This document shows, in pieces, positions 1-15,116 of a stretch of DNA of 64,000 bases (its first letter is position 1; every line of letters starts with the position of its first letter). This DNA comes from Eretmocerus hayati (taxonomy: Eukaryota > Arthropoda > Insecta > Hymenoptera > Aphelinidae). The notes under the pieces were generated by a model. The model saw only the letters and a list, made by a program, of their open reading frames with translations, ran no database searches and was not told the DNA's origin. The translations under genes and the position numbers were made by a program. The stretch is taken from the NCBI GenBank assembly GCA_029851415.1, contig CM056742.1, positions 78,606,748-78,670,747 of the forward strand, in the 5' to 3' direction.

Positions 1-3000
1 CTTTAGACAGGGAATGGGCATAAAAAACGACCAGCTTCAGGATGGATCAGTAAAAAGGCGAAATTCCGATCTTTTCATTGCGTCATGGCCAATACCGATA
101 CGGATTCTTCGGAAAGGAAGTATCTGCCTTCAAGACAATACGTTACAGAAGTCATCATGCCAGTCCTATCTCTACATAAACATTCATCAACGGATGGGTT
201 AGATGCGCAAGAGTGTAACCGTGACACATCCTACTTCTGTCTGCGAATGGATCATAGGATGAATTGTCTGAAGACAGTTCTTGGGCATCGAAAGTGACCA
301 TCTTCAGAATGGAACAGTAAAAAAGCAAAATCCCGGTCACTCCAACTCGACATGACCATTCCCGTAACAAGATTATCGTGAGGACCATATCTGCTTCGGG
401 AACGATGTTCACAGCTGTCATCATGCAAGGCCTATCTCTCCGACTATACTTCTCGAAGGATGAGTTACATATGCAAGTGATCAACCGTGACTGATCCTAC
501 TCCTGCCCTGAATGGATCGAGGAATGGTCTATCTGTAGACAGGGATTGGGCATAAAAACGACCAGCTTCAGGATGGATCAGTAAAAAGGCGAAATTCCGA
601 TCACTTCATTGCGTCATGACCAATACCGATACGGATTCTTCGGAAAGAAAGTACCTGCCTTCAAGACAATACGTTACAGGAGTCATCATGCCAGTCCTAT
701 CTCTACATAAACATGCATCAACGGATGGGTTAGATGTGCAAGAGTGTAACCGTGACCAATCCTACTTCCGTCCAAAAATGGATAATAGGATGCATTGTCC
801 GAAGACAGTTCTTGGGCATCGAAAGTGACCATCTCCAGAATAGAACAGTGAAGAAGAAAAATTTCGGTCACTCCAACTCGTCATGACCAGTCCCGATACA
901 GCATTCTTACAAGGAGGATATCTGGTCCTGGGGAAATTTGTGGGTGGGGCGGTCTTAATGACAGGCCTTTCCTACGTGGATATTCATCAACGGGAGGCTC
1001 GGAGGTGCGAGAGTTTCATCGTGATGATTCCTGCTTCTGTCTGCGGATTGATCAGGGAATAGATGTCCACAGGCAATACTTCGGCAAACGAGGTGAGCAT
1101 CTCCGCAATGGAACAGTCAAAAAGCAAAATTCGGATTACTCCAACCCGTCATGACCATTCTCGGAATCAAGATTCTCGAAAAGAGAATATCAACTTCCTG
1201 ATCTATTCTTCGAACCGGTCATCATGCCAGGCCTAACTCTACATGAACATCCATCAACGGATGGGTTATATGTGTAAGAGTGTATCCGTGACAAAGCCTA
1301 CTTCTGTCCGCAAATGGATTGTAGGATGAATTGTCTGGAGACAAGTTCCGGGCATCAAAAGTGACCATAGATGAAATGGGACAGTGAAAAAGCAGAATGC
1401 CGATTACTCCAACGCGTTATGACCATTCCCGTAACAAGATTCTCGTGAGGACCATATCTGCTTCGGAAACGATCTCCACAGCTGTCATCATGCAAGGCCT
1501 ATCTCTTCGACTATACTTCTCGAAGGATGGGTTACATGTGCAAGGAATCAACCGTGACTGATCCTACTCCTGCCCGCGAATGGATCAGGGCATCATCTAT
1601 CTGTGGACAGGAAATGGGCATAAAAAACGACCAGCTTCAGGATGCATCAGTACAAACGCGAAATTCCGATCTCTCTACTGTGTCATGATCAATACCGATA
1701 CGGATTCCTCGTAAAGAAAATATCTGCCTCCAAGACAATACGTTACAGAAGTCATCATGCCAGGCCTAACTGTACATGAACATTCATCAACGGATGGGTT
1801 AGATGTGCAAGAGTGTAACCGCGACACATGCTACTTCCGCCGCAAATGGATCGTAGGATAAATTGTCTGAAGACAGTTCTTGGGCATCGAAAGTGACCAT
1901 CTTTAGAATGAAACAGTAAAATAGCAAAATTCCGATTACTCCAACTCGTCATGACCATTCTCGGAAGCAAGATTCTCGAAAAGAGAATATCAACTTCCTG
2001 ATCTATTCTTCGAAACGGTCATCATGCCAGGCCTAACTCTACATGAACATCCATCAACGGATGGGTTGTATGTGTAAGAGTGTATCCGTGACAAAGCCTA
2101 CTTCTGTCCGCAAATGGACTATAGGATGGATTGTCTGGAGACAAGTTCCGGGCATCAAAAGTGACCATAGATAAGATGGAACAGTAAAAAAGCAGAATGC
2201 CGATTACTCCAACGCGTTATGACCATTCACGTAACAAGATTCTCGTGAGGACCATATCTGCTCCGGAAACAATCTCCACAGCTGTCATCATGCAAGGCCT
2301 ATCTCTTCGACTATACTTTTCGAAGGATGGGTTACATGTGCAAGAAATCAACCGTGACTGATCCTACTCCTGCCCGCGAATGGATCAGGGAATGGTCTAC
2401 CGTAGACAGGAAATGGGCATAAAAAACGACCAGCTTCAGGATGGATCAGTAAAAAGGCGAAATTCCGATCACTTTACTGCGTCATGATCAATACCGATAC
2501 GAATTCTTCGGAGAGAAAGTATCTGCCTTCAAGACAATACGTTACAGAAGTCATCATGCCAGTCCTATCTCTACATGAAAATTCATCAACGGATGGGTTA
2601 GATGCGCAAGAGTGTAACCGTGACACATCCTACTTCTGTCCGCGAATGGATCATAGGATGAATTGTCTGAAGACAGTTCTTGGGCATCGAAAGTGACCGT
2701 CTTCAGGATGGAACAGTGAAAAAGCAAAATCCCGGTCACTCCAACTCGTCATGACCATTCCTGGAATCAAGATACTCGAAGAGAGAATATCAGCCTACGA
2801 ATCAATTCTCCAGACGAGTCATCATGCCAGGCCTATCGCTACATGTACATTCATCAACGGATGGGATATATGTGTAAGAGTGTATCCGTGACGAAGCCTA
2901 CTCCTGTCCGCAAATGGATTATGGGATGAATTGTCTGGAGACAAGTTCCGGGCATCAAGAGTGACCACAGACAGAATGGAACAGTAAAAAAGCAAAATGC

Positions 3001-6000
3001 CGATTTTTCCAACGCGTTAAGACCATTCCCGTAACAACATTCTCGTGGGGACCATATCTGCTTCGGATACGATCTCCACAGCTGTCATCATGCCAGGCCT
3101 ATCTTCTTCGACCATACTTTCCGAAGGATGGGTTACATGTGCAAGAAATCAACCGTGACTGATCCTACTCCTGCCCGCGAATGGATCAGGGCATGGTCTA
3201 TCTGTAGACAGGAAATGGGCATAAAAAACGACCAGCTTCAGGATGCATCAGTGAAAAGGCGAGATTCCGATCACTCTACTGTGTCATGACCAATACCGAT
3301 ACGGATTCCTCGTAAAGGAAATATCTGCCTTCAAGACAATACGTTACAGAAGTCATCATGCCAGGCCTATCTCTACATAAACATTCATCAACGGATGGGT
3401 TAGACGTCCAAGAGTGTAACCGTGCCACATCCTACTTCTCTGAATGGATCATAGGATAAATTGTGTGAAGACAGTTCTTCGGCATTGGAAGTGACCATCT
3501 TCAGAATGGAACAGTGAAAAAGCGAAATCCCGGTCACTCCAACTCGTCATGACCATTCCTGAAATCAAGATTCTCGAAGAGAGAATATCAGCCTACGAAT
3601 CAATTCTTCAGACGAGTCATCATGCCAGGCCTATCGCTACATGTCTATTTATCAACGGATGGGTTGGATGTGCAAGAGTGTAACCGTGACACATCCTACT
3701 TCTGTCCAAGAATCGATAATAGGATGAATTGTCCGAAGACAGTTCTTGGGCATAGAAAGTGACCATCTCCAGAATGGAACAGTGAAATAGCAGAATTCCG
3801 GTCACTCCAACTCGTCATGACCATTCTCGGAATCAAGATTCTCGGAAAGAGAATATCAACTTCCTGATGTATTCTTCGAACCGGTCATCATGCCAGGCCT
3901 AACTCTACATGAACATCCATCAACGGATGGGTTGTATGTGTAAGAGTGTATCCGTGACAAAGCCTACTTCTGTCCGTAAATGGATTATAGGATGGATTGT
4001 CTGGAGACAAGTTCAGGGCATCAAAAGTGACCATAGATAAGATGGAACAGTAAAAAAGCAGAATGCCGATTACTCCAACGCGTTATGACCATTCCCGTAA
4101 CAAGATTCTCGTGAGGACCATATCTGCTCCGGAAACAATCTCCACAGCTGTCATCATGCAAGGTCTATCTCTTCGACTATACTTTTCGAAGGATGGGTTA
4201 CATGTGCAAGAAATCAACCGTGACTGATCCTACCCCTGCCCGCGAATGGATCAGGGAATGGTCTATCCGTAGACAGGAAATGGTCATAAAAAACGACCAG
4301 CTTCAGGATGGATCAGTAAAACGGCGAAATTCCGATCACTTTACTGCGTCATGACCAATACCGATACGAATTCTTCGGAGAGAAAGTATCTGCCTTCAAG
4401 ACAATACGTTACAGAAGTCATCATGCCAGTCCTATCTCTACATAAAAATTCATCAATGGATGGGTTAGATGCGCAAGAGTGTAACCGTGACACATCCTAC
4501 TTCTGTCCGCGAATGGATCATAGGATGAATTGTCTGAAGACAGTTCTTGGGCATCGAAAGTGACCGTCTTCAGGATGGATCAGTAAGAAAGCAAAATCCC
4601 GGTCACTCCAACTCGTTATGACCATTCCTGGAATCAATATACTCGAAGAGAGAATATCAGCCTACGAATCAATTCTCCAGACGAGTCATCATGCCAGGCC
4701 TATCGCTACATGTACATTCATCAACGGATGGGATATATGTGTAAGAGTGTATCCGTGACGAAGCCTACTTCTGTTCGCAAATGGATTATGGGATGAATTG
4801 TCTGGAGACAAGTTCCGGGCATCAGAAGTGACCACAGACAGAATGGAACAGTAAAAAAGCAAAATGCCGATTTTTCCAACGCGTTATGTCCATTCCCGTA
4901 ACAACATTCTCGTGGGGACCATATCTGCTTCGGATACGATCTCCACAGCTGTCATCATGCCAGGCCTATCTTCTTCGACTATACTTTTCGAAGGATGGGT
5001 TACATGTGCAAGAAATCAACCGTGACTGATCCTACTCCTGCCCGCGAATGGATCAGGGCATGGTCTATCTGTAGACAGGAAATGGGCATAAAAAACGACC
5101 AGCTTCAGGATGCATCAGTGAAAAGGCGAGATTCCGATCACTCTACTGTGTCATGACCAATACCGATACGGATTCCTCGTAAAGGAAATATCTGCCTTCA
5201 AGACAATACGTTACAGAAGTCATCATGCCAGGCCTATCTCTACATAAACATTCATCAACGGATGGGTTAGACGTTCAAGAGTGTAACCGTGCCACATCCT
5301 ACTTCTCTGAATGGATCATAGGATAAATTGTGTGAAGACAGTTCTTCGGCATTGGAAGTGACCATCTTCAGAATGGAACAGTGAAAAAGCGAAATTCCGA
5401 TTACTCCAACTCGTCATGACCATTCTCGGAATCAAGATTCTCGAAAAGAGAATATCAAATTCCTGATCTATCCTTCGAACCGGTCATCATGTCAGGCCTA
5501 ACTCTACATGAACATCCATCAACGTATGGGTTATATGTGTAAGAGTGTATCCGTGACAAAGCCTACTTCTGTCCGCAAATGGATTATAGGATAAATTGTC
5601 TGGAGACAAGTTTCGGGCATCAAAAGTGACCATAGACAGAATGGAATAGTAAAAAAGCCAAATGCCGATTACTCCAACGCGTTATGACCATTCCCGTAAC
5701 AAGATTCTCGTGAGGACCATATCTGCTTCGGAAACGATCTCCACAGCTGTCATCATGCAAGGCCTATCTCTTCGACTATACTTCTCGAAGGATGGGTTAC
5801 ATGTGCAAGAAATCAACCGTGACTGATCCTACTCCTGCCCGCGAATGGATCAGGGAATGGTCTATCCGTAGACAGGGATTGGGCTTAAAAAACGACCGGC
5901 TCAGGATGGATCAGTGAAAAGGCGAAATTCCGATCACTTCACTGCGTCATGACCAATACCGATACGGATTCTTCGGAGAGAAAATATCTGCCTCCAAGAC

Positions 6001-6102
6001 AATACGTTACAGAAGTCATCATGCCAGGCCGATCTTTACATAAACATTCATCAACGGATGGGTTAGATGTGCAAGAGTGTAACCGTGACACATCCTCCTT
6101 CT

Positions 6103-6713
6103 CAAGATCATGCATTTAGGAGAGCCTGGCTACCTAGCTGCGATGTTCACCAGGTACCAATCCGAACGCCCTGCACGCGGTGATACAGAAGAGCGGGTAC
6201 TCAAAGTTCCCAATATGAGACTTGAGTACGGAAGAAGATCATTCCAGGTTCAGTGTGCTCATTTGTGGAACTTTCTCCCTCCGGGCTTTCGGCAGCTGCG
6301 GAAAACATCACAATTCAAGGAATCCCTGAAAGATTTTTTACTAACCCAGTCTGCGCAGAAGATTGATGTGGAGAAGAGGCATTATTTTAATCTGTAATGG
6401 GAAGGGCTCTTCCTTAATTTAGTATTTTTTACATGTGACCTCAGTCACCCAATTGGTGATCTATATAGCTGTGATATTAGTGCGAGCCCTTACCCCTCTT
6501 TTTATACTTCTAAGTATGCACCCTGACTAGTCACGAATTGTGATAATTATTGTCCTTGACCAAACCAGTAATTGACTGAAACTATCATCATTATTTTTGT
6601 TGTACATATATTATATTCATTCTTATACGTGTTATTACATTTTAACGGGCATATGTAGGTGTATGCAATTGTATTTTTTGTCTTCGGACGAATAAAGGAC
6701 ATCTATCTATCTA
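6103..6713 (+). mobile_element. 5'-truncated LINE inserted in satellite (copy 1)
   Basis: A 611-bp insertion flanked by the 7-bp target-site duplication TCCTTCT (6096-6102 and 6714-6720). The empty site, with a single TCCTTCT followed by gtccaaaa, is present in the satellite at about 26365, 28282 and 30199. The element contains the last 95 codons of a LINE ORF2 plus about 316 bp of 3' UTR, ending in aataaaggac and an (ATCT)n tail. A variable TSD, 5' truncation and a microsatellite tail are typical of target-primed reverse transcription. It probably belongs to the CR1/Jockey group, but the clade cannot be fixed from this fragment. Confidence 0.93.
6110..6397 (+). pseudogene. LINE ORF2 C-terminal fragment
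   Basis: An open stretch of 95 codons ending in TAA. It matches the region after the reverse transcriptase domain in CR1/Jockey-type LINE proteins, with the signature R-S-F-x-V-Q-x-A-x-L-W-N-x-L-P-P-x-x-R followed by F-K-x-x-L-K-x-F-L. The catalytic RT motifs are absent because the element is truncated upstream. The ATG at its start is probably fortuitous. The same family is at 14513-14800 and, on the other strand, at 63054-63327. It cannot encode an active enzyme. Confidence 0.88.
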
Positions 6714-9700
6714 TCCTTCTGTCCAAAAATGGATAATAGGATGAATTGTCCGAAGACAGTTCTTGAGCATCGAAAGTGACCATCTCCAGAATGGAACAGT
6801 GAAAAAGCAAAATTCCGGTCACTCCAACTCGTCATGACCATTCCTGGAATCAAGATACTCGAAGAGAGAATATCAGCCTACGAATCAATTCTCCAGACGA
6901 GTCATCATGCCAGGCCTATCGCTACATGTACATTCATCAACGGATGGGATATATGTGTAAGAGTGTATCCGTGACGAAGCCTACTTCTGTCCGCAAATGG
7001 ATTATGGGATGAATTGTCCGGAGACAAGTTCCGGGCATCGAAAGTGGGCATAAAAGGTTACCATCTCCCGAATGGAACAGTAAAATAGCGAAATTCCGAT
7101 TACTCCAACTCGTCATGACCATTCCCAAAGTCAAGATTCTCGAGAAGCGAATATCAGCCTACGAATCAATTCTTTAGACAAGTCATCATGCCAGGCCTAT
7201 CTCTACTTGTACATTCATCAACGGATGGGTTAGATGTGCTAGAGTGTAACCGTGACGAATCCTACTCCTGTCCGCGAATGTATATTATTGACGATTATAG
7301 GAAGATCATAGGATGAATTGCCTGATGACAGTTTTCGGGCATCAAAATTGACCATCTCCGGAATGGAACAGTAAAAAAGCAAAATCCCGGTCACTCCGAC
7401 TCGTCATGACCATTACCGATACAACATTCTCACAAGGAGGATATCTGGTTCTGGGGAAATTCGTGAGGGGAGTCCTCATGACAGGCCTTCCCGACGAGGA
7501 CATTCATCAACGGGAGGGTCGATGTGAATGAGTGTCAACGTGATGGATGCTACTCCTGCCTGCGGGTGGATCACAGAATGAATGCCCTGCACGCAATGCT
7601 TCCGCTCGAAAAATAACCATCTTCAGAATAGATCAATGAGAAAGTGGAATTCCGAGGACTCCAACTCGCCATGGGCATCACCGAAACAAATTTCTCGGAA
7701 GGAGGAAATCGGGTTCCGAGAATTCTCTGATGTATTCAAGTCAGAGGAGTCATCATGCGAGGTCTATCTCTACAAGGACATCTATCAACGGATGGGTTAG
7801 ATGTGCAAGAGTTTCACCGTGATGAAACCTGCTTCTGCCCGCGGATTGATCAGGGAATTGATGTCCCACAGGCAATTCTTGGGCATGAAAGGTTACCATC
7901 TCCCGAATGGAACAGTAAAATAGCGAAATTCCGATTACTCCAACTCGTCATGACCATTCTCGGAATCAAGATTCTCGAAAAGAGAATATCAACTTCCTGA
8001 TCTATTCTTCGAACCGGTCATCATGCCAGGCCTAACTCTACATGAACATCCATCAACGGATGGGTTATATGTGCGAGAGTGTATCCGTGACAAAGCCTAC
8101 TTCTGTCCGCAAATGGATTATAAGATAAATTGTCTGGAGACAAGTTCCGGGCATCGAAAGTGACCATAGACAAAATGGAACAGTAAAAAAGCCAAATGCC
8201 GATTACTCCAACGCGTTATGACCATTCCCGTAACAGGATTCTCGTGAGGACCATATCAGCTTCGGAAACGATCTCCACAGCTGTCATCATGCAAGGCCTA
8301 TCTCTTCGACTATACTTCTCGAAGGATGAGTTGCATATGCAAGTGATCGACCGTGACAGATCCTACTCCTGCCCGCGAATGGATCAGGGAATGGTCTATC
8401 TTTAGACAGGGAATGGGCATAAAAAACGACCAGCTTCAGGATGGATCAGTAAAAAGGCGAAATTCCGATCTTTTCATTGCGTCATGGCCAATACCGATAC
8501 GGATTCTTCGGAAAGGAAGTATCTGCCTTCAAGACAATACGTTACAGAAGTCATCATGCCAGTCCTATCTCTACATAAACATTCATCAACGGATGGGTTA
8601 GATGCGCAAGAGTGTAACCGTGACACATCCTACTTCTGTCTGCGAATGGATCATAGGATGAATTGTCTGAAGACAGTTCTTGGGCATCGAAAGTGACCAT
8701 CTTCAGAATGGAACAGTAAAAAAGCAAAATCCCGGTCACTCCAACTCGTCATGACCATTCCCGTAACAAGATTCTCGTGAGGACCATATCTGCTTCGGAA
8801 ACGATGTTCACAGCTGTCATCATGCAAGGCCTATCTCTCCGACTATACTTCTCGAAGGATGAGTTACATATGCAAGTGATCAACCGTGACTGATCCTACT
8901 CCTGCCCTGAATGGATCGAGGAATGGTCTATCTGTAGACAGGGAATGGGCATAAAAACAACCAGCTTCAGGATGGATCAGTAAAAAGGCGAAATTCCGAT
9001 CAGTTCATTGCGTCATGACCAATACCGATACGGATTCTTCGGAAAGAAAGTACCTGCCTTCAAGACAATACGTTACAGGAGTCATCATGCCAGTCCTATC
9101 TCTACATAAACATGCATCAACGGATGGGTTAGATGTGCAAGAGTGTAACCGTGACAAATCCTACTTCCGTCCAAAAATGGATAATAGGATGCATTGTCCG
9201 AAGACAGTTCTTGGGCATCGAAAGTGACCATCTCCAGAATAGAACAGTGAAGAAGAAAAATTTCGGTCACTCCAACTCGTCATGACCAGTCCCGATACAG
9301 CATTCTTACAAGGAGGATATCTGGTCCTGGGGAAATTTGTGGGTGGGGCGGTCTTAATGACAGGCCTTTCCTACGTGGAAATTCATCAACGGGAGGCTCG
9401 GAGGTGCGAGAGTTTCATCGTGATGATTCCTGCTTCTGTCTGCGGATTGATCAGGGAATAGATGTCCACAGGCAATACTTCGGCAAACGAGGTGAGCATC
9501 TCCGCAATGGAACAGTCAAAAAGCAAAATTCGGATTACTCCAACCCGTCATGACCATTCTCGGAATCAAGATTCTCGAAAAGAGAATATCAACTCCCTGA
9601 TCTATTCTTCGAACCGGTCATCATGCCAGGCCTAACTCTACATGAACATCCATCAACGGATGGGTTATATGTGTAAGAGTGTATCCGTGACAAAGCCTAC

Positions 9701-12700
9701 TTCTGTCCGCAAATGGATTGTAGGATGAATTGTCTGGAGACAAGTTCCGGGCATCAAAAGTGACCATAGATGAAATGGGACAGTGAAAAAGCAGAATGCC
9801 GATTACTCCAACGCGTTATGACCATTCCCGTAACAAGATTCTCGTGAGGACCATATCTGCTTCGGAAACGATCTCCACAGCTGTCATCATGCAAGGCCTA
9901 TCTCTTCGACTATACTTCTCGAAGGATGGGTTACATGTGCAAGGAATCAACCGTGACTGATCCTACTCCTGCCCGCGAATGGATCAGGGCATCATCTATC
10001 TGTGGACAGGAGATGGGCATAAAAAACGACCAGCTTCAGGATGCATCAGTACAATCGCGAAATTCCGATCTCTCTACTGTGTCATGACCAATACCGATAC
10101 GAATTCTTCGGAGAGAAAGTATCTGCCTTCAAGACAATACGTTACAGAAGTCATCATGCCAGTCCTATCTCTACATAAAAATTCATCAATGGATGGGTTA
10201 GATGCGCAAGAGTGTAACCGTGACACATCCTACTTCTGTTCGCGAATGGATCATAGGATGAATTGTCTGAAGACAGTTCTTGGGCATCGAAAGTGACCGT
10301 CTTCAGGATGGATCAGTAAGAAAGCAAAATCCCGGTCACTCCAACTCGTTATGACCATTCCTGGAATCAATATACTCGAAGAGAGAATATCAGCCTACGA
10401 ATCAATTCTTCAGACGAGTCATCATGCCAGGCCTATCGCTACATGTCTATTCATCAACGGATGGGTTGGATGTGCAAGAGTGTAACCGTGACACATCCTA
10501 CTTCTGTCCAAGAATCGATAATAGGATGAATTGTCCGAAGACAGTTCTTGGGCATAGAAAGTGACCATCTCCAGAATGGAACAGTGAAATAGCAGAATTC
10601 CGGTCACTCCAACTCGTCATGACCATTCTCGGAATCAAGATTCTCGGAAAGAGAATATCAACTTCCTGATCTATTCTTCGAACCGGTCATCATGCCAGGC
10701 CTAACTCTACATGAACATCCATCAACGGATGGGTTGTATGTGTAAGAGTGTATCCGTGACAAAGCCTACTTCTGTCCGTAAATGGATTATAGGATGGATT
10801 GTCTGGAGACAAGTTCAGGGCATCAAAAGTGACCATAGATAAGATGGAACAGTAAAAAAGCAGAATGCCGATTACTCCAACGCGTTATGACCATTCCCGT
10901 AACAAGATTCTCGTGAGGACCATATCTGCTCCGGAAACAATCTCCACAGCTGTCATCATGCAAGGTCTATCTCTTCGACTATACTTTTCGATGGATGGGT
11001 TACATGTGCAAGAAATCAACCGTGACTGATCCTACTCCTGCCCGCGAATGGATCAGGGAATGGTCTATCCGTAGACAGGAAATGGTCATAAAAAACGACC
11101 AGCTTCAGGATGGATCAGTAAAACGGCGAAATTCCGATCACTTTACTGCGTCATGACCAATACCGATACGAATTCTTCGGAGAGAAAGTATCTGCCTTCA
11201 AGACAATACGTTACAGAAGTCATCATGCCAGTCCTATCTCTACATAAAAATTCATCAATGGATGGGTTAGATGCGCAAGAGTGTAACCGTGACACATCCT
11301 ACTTCTGTTCGCGAATGGATCATAGGATGAATTGTCTGAAGACAGTTCTTGGGCATCGAAAGTGACCGTCTTCAGGATGGATCAGTAAGAAAGCAAAATC
11401 CCGGTCACTCCAACTCGTTATGACCATTCCTGGAATCAATATACTCGAAGAGAGAATATCAGCCTACGAATCAATTCTCCAGACGAGTCATCATGCCAGG
11501 CCTATCGCTACATGTACATTCATCAACGGATGGGATATATGTGTAAGAGTGTATCCGTGACGAAGCCTACTTCTGTTCGCAAATGGATTATGGGATGAAT
11601 TGTCTGGAGACAAGTTCCGGGCATCAGAAGTGACCACAGACAGAATGGAACAGTAAAAAAGCAAAATGCCGATTTTTCCAACGCGTTATGTCCATTCCCG
11701 TAACAACATTCTCGTGGGGACCATATCTGCTTCGGATACGATCTCCACAGCTGTCATCATGCCAGGCCTATCTTCTTCGACTATACTTTTCGAAGGATGG
11801 GTTACATGTGCAAGAAATCAACCGTGACTGATCCTACTCCTGCCCGCGAATGGATCAGGGCATGGTCTATCTGTAGACAGGAAATGGGCATAAAAAACGA
11901 CCAGCTTCAGGATGCATCAGTGAAAAGGCGAGATTCCGATCACTCTACTGTGTCATGACCAATACCGATACGGATTCCTCGTAAAGGAAATATCTGCCTT
12001 CAAGACAATACGTTACAGAAGTCATCATGCCAGGCCTATCTCTACATAAACATTCATCAACGGATGGGTTAGACGTTCAAGAGTGTAACCGTGCCACATC
12101 CTACTTCTCTGAATGGATCATAGGATAAATTGTGTGGAGACAGTTCTTCGGCATTCGAAGTGACCATCTTCAGAATGGAACAGTGAAAAAGCGAAATTCC
12201 GATTACTCCAACTCGTCATGACCATTCTCGGAATCAAGATTCTCGAAAAGAGAATATCAAATTCCTGATCTATCCTTCGAACCGGTCATCATGCCAGGCC
12301 TAACTCTACATGAACATCCATCAACGTATGGGTTATATGTGTAAGAGTGTATCCGTGACAAAGCCTACTTCTGTCCGCAAATGGATTATAGGATAAATTG
12401 TCTGGAGACAAGTTTCGGGCATCAAAAGTGACCATAGACAGAATGGAATAGTAAAAAAGCCAAATGCCGATTACTCCAACGCGTTATGACCATTCCCGTA
12501 ACAAGATTCTCGTGAGGACCATATCTGCTTCGGAAACGATCTCCACAGCTGTCATCATGCAAGGCCTATCTCTTCGACTATACTTCTCGAAGGATGGGTT
12601 ACATGTGCAAGAAATCAACCGTGACTGATCCTACTCCTGCCCGCGAATGGATCAGGGAATGGTCTATCCGTAGACAGGAAATGGTCATAAAAAACGACCA

Positions 12701-14505
12701 GCTTCAGGATGGATCAGTAAAACGGCGAAATTCCGATCACTTTACTTCGTCATGACCAATACCGATACGAATTCTTCGGAGAGAAAGTATCTGCCTTCAA
12801 GACAATACGTTACAGAAGTCATCATGCCAGTCCTATCTCTACATAAAAATTCATCAATGGATGGGTTAGATGCGCAAGAGTGTAACCGTGACACATCCTA
12901 CTTCTGTCCGCGAATGGATCATAGGATGAATTGTCTGAAGACAGTTCTTGGGCATCGAAAGTGACCGTCTTCAGGATGGATCAGTAAGAAAGCAAAATCC
13001 CGGTCACTCCAACTCGTTATGACCATTCCTGGAATCAATATACTCGAAGAGAGAATATCAGCCTACGAATCAATTCTCCAGACGAGTCATCATGCCAGGC
13101 CTATCGCTACATGTACATTCATCAACGGATGGGATATATGTGTAAGAGTGTATCCGTGACGAAGCCTACTTCTGTTCGCAAATGGATTATGGGATGAATT
13201 GTCTGGAGACAAGTTCCGGGCATCAGAAGTGACCACAGACAGAATGGAACAGTAAAAAAGCAGAATGCCGATTTTTCCAACGCGTTATGTCCATTCCCGT
13301 AACAACATTCTCGTGGGGACCATATCTGCTTCGGATACGATCTCCACAGCTGTCATCATGCCAGGCCTATCTTCTTCGACTATACTTTTCGAAGGATGGG
13401 TTACATGTGCAAGAAATCAACCGTGACTGATCCTACTCCTGCCCGCGAATGGATCAGGGCATGGTCTATCTGTAGACCGGAAATGGGCATAAAAAACGAC
13501 CAGCTTCAGGATGCATCAGTGAAAAGGCGAGATTCCGATCACTCTACTGTGTCATGACCAATACCGATACGGATTCCTCGTAAAGGAAATATCTGCCTCC
13601 AAGACAATACGTTACAGAAGTCATCATGCCAGGCCTATCTCTACATAAACATTCATCAACGGATGGGTTAGACGTTCAAGAGTGTAACCGTGCCACATCC
13701 TACTTCTCTGAATGGATCATAGGATAAATTGTGTGGAGACAGTTCTTCGGCATTCGAAGTGACCATCTTCAGAATGGAACAGTGAAAAAGCGAAATTCCG
13801 ATTACTCCAACTCGTCATGACCATTCTCGGAATCAAGATTCTCGAAAAGAGAATATCAAATTCCTGATCTATCCTTCGAACCGGTCATCATGCCAGGCCT
13901 AACTCTACATGAACATCCATCAACGTATGGGTTATATGTGTAAGAGTGTATCCGTGACAAAGCCTACTTCTGTCCGCAAATGGATTATAGGATAAATTGT
14001 CTGGAGACAAGTTTCGGGCATCAAAAGTGACCATAGACAGAATGGAATAGTAAAAAAGCCAAATGCCGATTACTCCAACGCGTTATGACCATTCCCGTAA
14101 CAAGATTCTCGTGAGGACCATATCTGCTTCGGAAACGATCTCCACAGCTGTCATCATGCAAGGCCTATCTTCTTCGACCATACTTTCCGAAGGATGGGTT
14201 ACATGTGCAAGAAATCAACCGTGACTGATCCTACTCCTGCCCGCGAATGGATCAGGGCATGGTCTATCTGTAGACAGGAAATGGGCATAAAAAACGACCA
14301 GCTTCAGGATGCATCAGTGAAAAGGCGAGATTCCGATCACTCTACTGTGTCATGATCAATACCGATACGGATTCCTCGTAAAGGAAATATCTGCCTTCAA
14401 GACAATACGTTACAGAAGTCATCATGCCAGGCCTATCTCTACATAAACATTCATCAACGGATGGGTTAGACGTCCAAGAGTGTAACCGTGACACATCCTC
14501 CTTCT

Positions 14506-15116
14506 CAAGATCATGCATTTAGGAGAGCCTGGCTACCTAGCTGCGATGTTCACCAGGTACCAATCCGAACGCCCTGCACGCGGTGATACAGAAGAGCGGG
14601 TACTCAAAGTTCCCAATATGAGACTTGAGTACGGAAGAAGATCATTCCAGGTTCAGTGTGCTCATTTGTGGAACTTTCTCCCTCCGGGCTTTCGGCAGCT
14701 GCGGAAAACATCACAATTCAAGGAATCCCTGAAAGATTTTTTACTAACCCAGTCTGCGCAGAAGATTGATGTGGAGAAGAGGCATTATTTTAATCTGTAA
14801 TGGGAAGGGCTCTTCCTTAATTTAGTATTTTTTACATGTGACCTCAGTCACCCAATTGGTGATCTATATAGCTGTGATATTAGTGCGAGCCCTTACCCCT
14901 CTTTTTATACTTCTAAGTATGCACCCTGACTAGTCACGAATTGTGATAATTATTGTCCTTGACCAAACCAGTAATTGACTGAAACTATCATCATTATTTT
15001 TGTTGTACATATATTATATTCATTCTTATACGTGTTATTACATTTTAACGGGCATATGTAGGTGTATGCAATTGTATTTTTTGTCTTCGGACGAATAAAG
15101 GACATCTATCTATCTA
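14506..15116 (+). mobile_element. 5'-truncated LINE in satellite (copy 2, co-amplified)
   Basis: The same 611-bp insertion, with the same endpoints, the same TSD (14499-14505 and 15117-15123) and no difference I could see by eye from the copy at 6103. Two independent insertions would not share the truncation point and target site, so this copy arose by duplication of the satellite segment after insertion. The right flank matches copy 1 for more than 1.6 kb. The left flank switches to a different monomer type about 10-25 bp upstream of the TSD. Confidence 0.93.
14513..14800 (+). pseudogene. LINE ORF2 C-terminal fragment (duplicate)
   Basis: The 95-codon reading frame is identical in translation to that at 6110-6397, including the F-Q-V-Q-C-A-H-L-W-N-F-L-P-P block and the stop. 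It is a passenger of the satellite super-repeat and has no RT catalytic motifs. Confidence 0.88.

Larger units (their letters stand above)
1..8399. repeat. 8.4-kb satellite super-repeat, copy 1
   Basis: The first line of the window recurs almost unchanged at 8400 and 16803, giving a higher-order period of about 8.40 kb. This copy includes the LINE insertion at 6103-6713 and a run of monomer types at about 7.1-8.4 kb that also appears in copy 2. The first ~1.7 kb is nearly identical among the three copies, with only scattered substitutions. Confidence 0.85.
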
